The notes under the pieces are model-generated. The model worked only from the letters and a program-made list of their open reading frames with translations. It was not told the DNA's origin and ran no database searches. Shown one piece after another: positions 1 to 5,036 of a stretch of DNA of 5,761 bases (its first letter is position 1; the number at the start of each line of letters is the position of its first letter). Made by a program: the position numbers and the translations under genes. Origin of the DNA: Sphingopyxis sp. GTDB lineage: Bacteria > Pseudomonadota > Alphaproteobacteria > Sphingomonadales > Sphingomonadaceae. The stretch covers positions 1 through 5,761 of the forward strand of contig JAAUPH010000175.1 in assembly GCA_012035435.1 (NCBI GenBank), given 5' to 3'.

Positions 1-108
1 TTATGGGCGCCATCCAGGTTTTCCTCCGTAATGAAAAGCTTCCAAGCGTGGACAGAATTCTTCCCAGACAGCCTTCTCTTCCGGCGATTCTTCCGGCATG
101 AGAGACCG

Positions 109-342
109 ATTCGTGAGAAAGTGCTAACCCAAACCTACGACAGCGGCAAAGAGTTCGTGCATCACCAATGACTCGCTGAGATTCTTGAAGCCAACGCCTC
201 CTTCGCCCATCCGGATCATTTCTGGGAACGAGGATTCAACGAGAATACCAACGGCCTGCTCAGGCAGTACTTCCCCAAGGGCACCGACCTCAGCCTCCAT
301 GCACCCGAAGACCTCGAGGCCGTCGCCGCCGCGCTCAATGAT
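109..342 (+). pseudogene. IS30-family transposase, C-terminal remnant
   Basis: Reading frame 1 gives the C-terminal part of an IS30-family DDE transposase catalytic core. Recognisable pieces are TYDSGKEF (second catalytic Asp, codon 139-141) and, 34 codons later, RGFNENTNGLLRQYFPKGTD, which holds the catalytic Glu (codon 241-243). The D-to-E gap of 33 residues is the usual IS30 spacing. The copy is dead: a TGA at 169-171 interrupts the frame between the Asp and the Glu. The DNA-binding N-terminus and first Asp are absent, and upstream of about 109 the frame no longer resembles the family. The C-terminal tail is replaced at about 331-342 by HutG sequence, and no terminal inverted repeat is visible. 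The family call is firm; both boundaries are approximate. Confidence 0.8.
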
Positions 343-559
343 CCGTATCCGGGCGGCCATATCACCGAATGCTATGCCCGGCCCCCAACGCGGCGTCCAT
401 GCGATTCAGGTGGAATTTGATCGTGCGCTCTATCTGGATGCGACAATGCAGCCCGAAGCGGATCGCGCCCTTGCGCTTGGCGAATGGTTGTTAGCCGCAG
501 CCTGCCGCGCCTTGAATTCGCTGATTGTGGGAAACGACTGGCCACAGGCAGCTGAATAA
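334..559 (+). pseudogene. hutG: N-formylglutamate amidohydrolase, C-terminal fragment with +1 frameshift
   Basis: This is the last ~75 residues of an N-formylglutamate amidohydrolase (N-formylglutamate to glutamate plus formate, late histidine degradation). The family is normally about 260-300 residues. Frame 1 carries the motif LNDPYPGGHITECYARP, then the homology moves to frame 2 with QRGVHAIQVEFDRALYLD and runs to TAA at 557-559. The shift falls in a run of five C (382-386), where four would keep the frame. The 5' three quarters of the gene are missing and are replaced by transposase sequence, so no start exists. The run-length change may be a sequencing error, but the truncation is not explained by that. 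The family assignment rests on recognised motifs. Confidence 0.72.
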
Positions 560-591
560 AAAGCCACCTCGTGCGCACGGCACGAGGTGGC
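558..591 (-). terminator. Intrinsic terminator, minus strand
   Basis: A perfect 12-bp stem (563-574 pairing with 580-591) with a 5-nt loop is followed, on the minus strand, by five T (complement of 558-562). Orientation is set by the T tract: none follows on the plus side. It lies about 130 nt downstream of the tRNA-Pro 3' end on the same strand, so it probably ends the tRNA (and perhaps radC-like) transcript. It also sits 3 nt past the hutG stop, where the hairpin alone could act weakly in the other direction. Confidence 0.75.
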
Positions 592-719
592 CAGGGTCCA
601 GGGAGGACGCATTGCAGCATTAAGAGCCGCAACACTCACCGATACAGCAAGGGGGGAGCCGCAGCGGTGTAATCACAATGTAGGGTTAAGGAACGCCCGT
701 TGCAAGCCGCAGAAGAAAT

Positions 720-796
720 TGGTCGGGGAGAGAGGATTCGAACCTCCGGCCCCTGCCTCCCGAAGACAGTGCTCTACCAGGCTGAGCTACTCCCCG
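720..796 (-). tRNA. tRNA-Pro(CGG)
   Basis: The reverse complement folds into a complete 77-nt cloverleaf with encoded CCA. It has acceptor arms CGGGGAG/CTCCCCG, D-stem GCTC/GAGC, anticodon stem CTGTC/GGCAG around loop TTCGGGA, and T-arm GGAGG-TTCGAAT-CCTCT. The anticodon CGG (complement of 760-762) reads the proline codon CCG. The C1:G72 pair and A73 are known identity elements of bacterial tRNA-Pro and support the call. It lies downstream of the radC-like gene on the same strand. A possible own promoter is TTGAAC (complement of 861-866) with a weak TAGGGG 17 nt on. Nothing else is seen in 592-719 or 797-901. Confidence 0.95.
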
Positions 797-901
797 ACCG
801 TGCCGCGTGACCGAGGTCGCCGCGAAGGCAGGAGCGCCCCCTAGCGACACCTGCCCCGATGTTCAAGCACCAACTTGGCTTTTCTGCACGCCTCGGCGCG
901 A

Positions 902-1315
902 TCACAAAAGGCCGGCTTGCCGAAAGCTGAAATGCCCGGCACAGGTCAGGATCAAATGGTCGCTGACCATCATCCCGCAAAGCTCGCATAGCGCCACGAT
1001 CCGACGTGTCAGCGTCAGGTCGTCGGGACTCGGTCTCAGTTCGCCCGACGGATGGTTATGGGCAACCAGCAACTGCGCATTGTATCCGCTGCTGATCACC
1101 GCGCGGACCATCACGGGTGTCACCGCGACACTGCTGCGGCCGCGCCCGCCATTTTCGCAGGCGCTGAGCAGTCGGCCTTCTGGATCGAAGCAGAAAAATG
1201 TTAGCCACTCGCCCGCGTCGCTGAAATGCGGGCGCACCAGCGCGGAGATCAGCTCGCTTTCATTGCCGCGTGCAACGAAAGCGGGATCGCGATAGACAAG
1301 ACTGGCTGTGGCCAC
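902..1315 (-). CDS. RadC-like JAMM/MPN domain protein, short form
   Basis: A 137-residue protein made of little more than a RadC-type JAMM (MPN+) domain. The metal site is visible as HNHPSG at residues 86-91 followed by PSPDD (95-99), giving His86, His88, Ser96 and Asp99; Glu54 is the likely acidic partner. The C-terminal DHLILTCAGHFSFRQAGLL matches the usual RadC ending. Classic RadC is about 220 residues with an N-terminal helix-hairpin-helix region, which is absent here. RadC proteins are annotated as DNA repair factors, but their function is poorly settled; related MPN domains are metallo-isopeptidases. The start chosen is GTG at 1313-1315, the only plausible in-frame start before the frame runs into thyA on the other strand. 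Its ribosome binding site is poor, so the N-terminus is uncertain. It is divergent from thyA and precedes tRNA-Pro. Confidence 0.78.
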   Translation of the reverse strand: MATASLVYRDPAFVARGNESELISALVRPHFSDAGEWLTFFCFDPEGRLLSACENGGRGRSSVAVTPVMVRAVISSGYNAQLLVAHNHPSGELRPSPDDLTLTRRIVALCELCGMMVSDHLILTCAGHFSFRQAGLL

Positions 1316-1359
1316 ACGCTCTATTCGCTTGCCTGGGCATCGCAGAGAAGCGACGACTG

Positions 1360-1383
1360 ATCCAGATTTGATCGAATGTGGAT
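1360..1383. promoter_or_regulatory. 24-bp imperfect palindrome between radC-like gene and thyA
   Basis: The sequence is symmetric at 20 of 24 positions around a central GATC: ATCCA-n-ATT-n-GATC-n-AAT-n-TGGAT, centred between 1371 and 1372. It lies in the 134-bp divergent region (1316-1449), where operators are common. A TTGATC at 1368-1373 inside it could serve as a weak -35 element toward thyA. No repressor is recognised nearby, so an operator role is inference from symmetry and place only. Confidence 0.35.
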
Positions 1384-1449
1384 ACTTGCAGCATAGCCGT
1401 CCGAACCCTAGGCCGATGACGTCGCACCCCAACCCGAGTCTGATCGTCC

Positions 1450-2375
1450 ATGCCGCATTATGAAACACAATATCTGGACCTGATGCGGCGTATCTGGGCA
1501 GAAGGTGACGAGCGTGTGGATCGCACCGGCGTTGGCACCCGCTCGCTGTTCGGTGAGACCATGCGCTTTTCGCTTGCTGATAACGCCGTTCCGCTGCTGA
1601 CGACGAAGCGGGTGTTCTGGAAAACGGCGGTGCGGGAGCTGCTGTGGTTTTTGACTGGCGACACCAATATCCGCCCATTGTTGGCGCAGGGCGTACGCAT
1701 CTGGACTGAGTGGCCGCTCGCGCAATATCGCGCAGCAAGCGGTAACGACATCAGCGCTACAGATTTCGAACAGCGCATCATCGACGATGCCGATTTCGCC
1801 GCCGCATGGGGCGATCTTGGCCCCGTCTACGGCCACCAATGGGTCAATTGGCCCGCTATGAGGCGGCCGAGGGCGGCCTGTTCCGCCGCGCCGCAGCCGG
1901 TCACAACCAGATTGCGGCGCTGGTCGTGTCGCTGCGCAACAATCCGGCGTCGCGGCGGCATATCTTCACCGGCTGGAATGTCGCCGATCTCGACGCGATG
2001 GCGCTGCCACCATGCCATATGACTTATCAATTCCATGTCCGCAGCGATGGCGGACTATCGTGCCTGCTGTTTCAGCGCAGCTGTGATTTGGGATTGGGGT
2101 TTGCCTTCAATATTTTCGAAGCGGCGCTGCTCACCCGCATGCTGGCCGACCAATGCGGTCTGACGGCGCGCGAGGTCGTGTGGACGGGCGGCGACGTTCA
2201 TCTCTACCTGAACCACGCGGCGCTGGTCGAAGCACAGCTTGACCGGACGCCACAGGGCGCGCCGACGCTGCATATTCTGCGCCGCGCAGAGGATGTTTTC
2301 AGCTATCGTTTCGAGGATTTTGAGGTGCGGGACTATTCCCCGCAAGCCCATATCGCGGCGCCAGTTGCAGTATAG
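1450..2375 (+). pseudogene. thyA: Thymidylate synthase, single-base frameshift
   Basis: ThyA makes dTMP from dUMP using 5,10-methylenetetrahydrofolate. Frame 1 from ATG 1450 gives the N-terminal half, with dUMP-phosphate motif DRTGVGTRS (residues 24-32), [11 protein letters not shown] and [12 protein letters not shown]. Homology then moves to frame 3 with [13 protein letters not shown] and continues through the active-site segment [11 protein letters not shown] (Cys codon 2013-2015), [13 protein letters not shown] and HLYLNH to TAG 2373-2375. One C is missing in the run at 1852-1854 (CCCC expected). Restoring it gives a 308-residue protein, including the insert around residues 92-122 typical of alphaproteobacterial forms. 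As written, translation would stop at 2022 after about 135 correct residues. Everything else is intact, so a sequencing or assembly error is as likely as real decay. The ribosome binding site is weak. No folA follows. Confidence 0.9.
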
Positions 2376-2383
2376 GCCACAGA

Positions 2384-2410
2384 TTGCTTTTCCCTGCTGT
2401 TTGAAATAAT
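2384..2410 (+). promoter_or_regulatory. bkdA1p: Candidate promoter of the BCKDH operon
   Basis: In the 99-bp gap between thyA and the operon, TTGCTT (2384-2389) and AATAAT (2405-2410) are spaced 15 bp, with AATAAT matching the -10 consensus at five of six bases. The -35 match and the spacing are poor. It is the most AT-rich piece of the gap. An initiation point near 2417 would leave a leader of about 58 nt. Confidence 0.25.
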
Positions 2411-2463
2411 GTGTCGCGTCATTGAAACATAACTAAACCGCTTGGGAAGTGCCCGCGGTGACC

Positions 2464-2468
2464 GAGGA
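2464..2468 (+). promoter_or_regulatory. Ribosome binding site fixing the E1-alpha start
   Basis: GAGGA lies 6 nt before ATG 2475. It selects that ATG over the in-frame TTG at 2442, which has no comparable site and would only add 11 residues unlike the family. Confidence 0.65.
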
Positions 2469-2474
2469 TGCCGA

Positions 2475-3770
2475 ATGCCTGACCCGCGCCCAAGTCTTGC
2501 GACCAACTTGCCGCCGCTGTCGCTCCATGTGCCCGAACCGCGTTTTCGGCCCGGCGATACCGCCGATTTCTCTGACATTGCGGTCCCCGGTGTCGATGCC
2601 ATCGCGCGGCCGAGCGAGGGCGCGAAGCCCGATACGCTGCGCGATCTCGCCTATGGTCTGGTCCGGGTGCTTGATTTTGACGGGACTGCGGGCGGCTCGT
2701 GGAACCCCGGCCTGTCGACCGAGCGCAAGCTCGCGATGCTCCGCACGATGGTGCTCGTCCGCGCCTTCGACGACCGCATGTTCCGCGCGCAGCGGCAGGG
2801 CAAGACAAGCTTCTATATGAAATCGACGGGCGAAGAGGCAACGTCGGTCGCCACCGCCATGGCGCTCAATCGCGGCGACATGTGTTTCCCCAGCTATCGT
2901 CAGCAGGGCATCCTGATCGCGCGTGATTATCCCTTGGTCGCCATGATGAACCAGATTTATTCGAACCGCGGCGACCATCTGATGGGCCGTCAGCTGCCGA
3001 TCATGTACAGCGCGCCCGACCATGGTTTTTTCAGCATTTCAGGCAATCTGGCGACGCAATATCCGCAAGCTGTCGGCTGGGCGATGGCGTCCGCAGCCAA
3101 GGGCGATACGCGGATCGCGGCAACGTGGTGCGGCGAAGGTTCGACGGCCGAGGGCGACTTCCACAGCGCGCTGACCTTTGCCGCAGTTTACAACGCTCCG
3201 GTCATTTTCAACGTCGTCAACAACCAGTGGGCGATCTCGTCCTTCTCGGGCTTTGCGGGCGGCGAGCGGACGACCTTTGCCGCGCGCGCGGTCGGCTATG
3301 GCGTCGCGGGCCTCCGCGTCGATGGCAATGATCCGCTAGCGGTTTACGCCGCAATGGAGTGGGCGGCCAACCGCGCGCGGACCAATCATGGCCCCACGCT
3401 GATCGAATATTTCACCTATCGGGCGGAGGGGCATTCGACCTCCGACGACCCCAGCGCTTATCGCGCGGCTCAGGAATATGCGGCCTGGCCGCTGGGCGAT
3501 CCCGTGCTGCGGCTGCGCGACCATCTGATAGCCGAGGGGGCGTGGGACCAGGCGCGCCACGATGCGCAGGCCGCCGAGCTTGAAGCCATGGTCAAGGCCG
3601 CGCAGAAGGAGGCCGAAAAGAACGGGGTTTTGGGCCACGGCATGCATCAGCCGTTTGAAACCATGTTTCAGGACGTGTTCGAAGACATGCCCTGGCACCT
3701 CCAGGAACAGTGCGAACAAATGCTTGCTGAGCAACGCGCCAAATTCGGCCCCGGTTGGAAGCCGCGCTGA
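2475..3770 (+). CDS. bkdA1: Branched-chain 2-oxoacid dehydrogenase E1 component, alpha subunit
   Basis: This is the 431-residue alpha subunit of the thiamine-diphosphate-dependent E1 of BCKDH. E1 decarboxylates 2-oxo acids from valine, leucine and isoleucine and passes the acyl group to lipoyl-E2, in the cytoplasm. An N-terminal arm (residues 1-80, with LDFDGTAGGSWNPGLS) typical of bacterial BCKDH rather than pyruvate E1 precedes the catalytic fold. The ThDP/Mg motif runs from GEG (220-222) to NN (249-250), ending in NVVNNQWAIS. The GHSTSDDPSAYR loop (319-330) matches the conserved loop that is phosphorylated in mammalian BCKDH. Residues 360-385 are a charged helix. The start is ATG 2475. The stop overlaps the E1-beta start by one base, so the two subunits are translationally coupled. 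Substrate could be broader than branched-chain acids, but the arm favours this call. Confidence 0.92.
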   Translation: MPDPRPSLATNLPPLSLHVPEPRFRPGDTADFSDIAVPGVDAIARPSEGAKPDTLRDLAYGLVRVLDFDGTAGGSWNPGLSTERKLAMLRTMVLVRAFDDRMFRAQRQGKTSFYMKSTGEEATSVATAMALNRGDMCFPSYRQQGILIARDYPLVAMMNQIYSNRGDHLMGRQLPIMYSAPDHGFFSISGNLATQYPQAVGWAMASAAKGDTRIAATWCGEGSTAEGDFHSALTFAAVYNAPVIFNVVNNQWAISSFSGFAGGERTTFAARAVGYGVAGLRVDGNDPLAVYAAMEWAANRARTNHGPTLIEYFTYRAEGHSTSDDPSAYRAAQEYAAWPLGDPVLRLRDHLIAEGAWDQARHDAQAAELEAMVKAAQKEAEKNGVLGHGMHQPFETMFQDVFEDMPWHLQEQCEQMLAEQRAKFGPGWKPR

Positions 3771-4789
3771 TGACCACCGAAACCATGAATATGATCGAGG
3801 CGATCAACAGCGCGATGGACGTGATGCTGGAGCGCGACCCTAGCGTGGTCGTGCTGGGTGAGGACATCGGCTATTTTGGCGGCGTGTTCCGGGCGACCGC
3901 GGGCTTGCAGAAAAAATATGGCAAGACGCGGGTGTTCGACACGCCGATCAACGAATGCGGCATCATTGGCGTGGCCGTCGGAATGGGTGCCTATGGCCTG
4001 CGTCCAGTGCCGGAGATTCAATTCGCGGACTATATCTATCCGGGCCTTGACCAGCTCGTCAGCGAAGCCGCGCGGCTGCGCTATCGCTCGGCGGGCGATT
4101 TCATCGCGCCGATGACGGTGCGCTCGCCCTTTGGCGGTGGCATTTTTGGCGGCCAGACGCACAGCCAGTCGCCCGAAAGCATGTTCACCCATGTGTGCGG
4201 TCTGAAAACGGTGATTCCGTCCACTCCCTATGATGCCAAGGGGCTGCTGATTGCCGCGATCGAGGATAATGATCCCGTCATCTTCTTTGAGCCCAAGCGC
4301 ATCTACAATGGCCCCTTCAGCGGCTATTATGACCGCCCGGTCGAGCCTTGGGCCAAACATGCCGCCAGCGCGGTGCCCGAGGGATATTATCGGATCGAGC
4401 TAGGCAAGGCAGCCGTGGTGCGTGAGGGCGGTGCGGTCACTATCTTGACCTATGGCACCATGGTGCATGTCGCGATGACCGTGGTCGAAGAACAGGGCGT
4501 CGACGCCGAAGTCATTGATCTGCGCTCGTTAATGCCCATCGACATCGACACGATCAAGGCGTCGGTGGAAAAAACCGGGCGCTGCGTGATCATCCATGAG
4601 GCAACGCGCACGTCTGGCTTTGGCGCCGAACTTGCCGCACTGGTGCAGGAACGCTGCTTCTATCATCTTGAGGCTCCGGTGGAGCGGGTAACAGGGTTTG
4701 ACACGCCCTATCCGCACAGCCTGGAATGGGCCTATTTTCCCGGCCCGGTGCGGATAGCGACTGCGCTCAACAAAATCTTGAAGGACTGA
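3770..4789 (+). CDS. bkdA2: Branched-chain 2-oxoacid dehydrogenase E1 component, beta subunit
   Basis: A 339-residue beta subunit that completes the alpha2-beta2 E1 heterotetramer. The N-terminal half has VVVLGEDIGYFGGVFRAT (27-44), FDTPINECGIIG (56-67, with Glu62 in the position that activates ThDP) and FGGQTHSQSPESMF (126-139, with active-site His131). The C-terminal transketolase domain has VTILTYGTMVH, DAEVIDLRSLMPID and VERVTGFDTPYPHSLEW. Length is normal for the family. ATG 3770 is chosen because it forms the TGATG coupling with bkdA1 and begins MTTETMNMIEAIN; the upstream in-frame TTG 3755 lies inside bkdA1. The gene is intact, and 4 nt separate it from the next gene, whose AAGGA ribosome site (4781-4785) lies inside its last codons. 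Confidence 0.93.
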   Translation: MTTETMNMIEAINSAMDVMLERDPSVVVLGEDIGYFGGVFRATAGLQKKYGKTRVFDTPINECGIIGVAVGMGAYGLRPVPEIQFADYIYPGLDQLVSEAARLRYRSAGDFIAPMTVRSPFGGGIFGGQTHSQSPESMFTHVCGLKTVIPSTPYDAKGLLIAAIEDNDPVIFFEPKRIYNGPFSGYYDRPVEPWAKHAASAVPEGYYRIELGKAAVVREGGAVTILTYGTMVHVAMTVVEEQGVDAEVIDLRSLMPIDIDTIKASVEKTGRCVIIHEATRTSGFGAELAALVQERCFYHLEAPVERVTGFDTPYPHSLEWAYFPGPVRIATALNKILKD

Positions 4790-4793
4790 CGTC

Positions 4794-5036
4794 ATGGCCC
4801 GCTTTTCATTTCGTTTGCCCGACATAGGCGAAGGCATTGCCGAGGCTGAGATCGTCGCGTGGCATGTCAAGGTGGGGGACCGAATCGAAGAAGATTCGCA
4901 GCTTGCCGACATGATGACCGACAAGGCAACGGTGGAGATGGAATCGCCAGTGACGGGCGTAGTCGTCGAGCTGGCGGGCGAGGTTGGCGACATGGTCGCA
5001 ATTGGATCGACGCTAGCGGTGATTGAGACGGACGCG
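4794..5036 (+). pseudogene. bkdB: BCKDH E2 (dihydrolipoyl acyltransferase), lipoyl domain only
   Basis: Residues 1-80 of the fused frame form a complete biotinyl/lipoyl domain: FRLPDIGEGIAEAEIVAWHV at the start, MMTDKATVEMESP with the lipoylated Lys44 (codon 4923-4925), and GSTLAVIETD at the end. This DKATVE form is typical of BCKDH E2, and the position after bkdA1-bkdA2 agrees. In the intact complex this swinging arm takes the acyl group from E1 and hands it to the E2 active site. Here homology stops at about 5033, before any linker or core domain. The domain alone could fold and be lipoylated but could not make acyl-CoA. Confidence 0.88.

Noticed and set aside
1..99. Minus-strand 32-residue frame MPEESPEEKAVWEEFCPRLE... 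ending at the window edge with TAA
   Set aside because: The composition looks protein-like, but it is too short, has no clear ribosome site, and I recognise no family. It may be the tail of a gene cut by the IS30 remnant, but that cannot be supported.
563..591. Hairpin as an IS terminal inverted repeat or attachment site
   Set aside because: Short loop, perfect stem and adjoining T tract fit an intrinsic terminator; no matching copy is seen elsewhere, and no duplicated tRNA 3' end is present.
774..989. Minus-strand open frame over the tRNA-Pro promoter region
   Set aside because: It overlaps the tRNA and the radC-like end, with no recognisable domain. It is treated as a chance frame.
1316..1738. 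Upstream extension of the radC-like frame to a 278-residue protein
   Set aside because: The extra 140 residues are antisense to conserved thyA sequence and have no RadC-like features, so the start was placed at GTG 1315.
2442..2474. TTG 2442 as the start of bkdA1
   Set aside because: ATG 2475 has GAGGA at 6-nt spacing, and the extra residues do not resemble the family.
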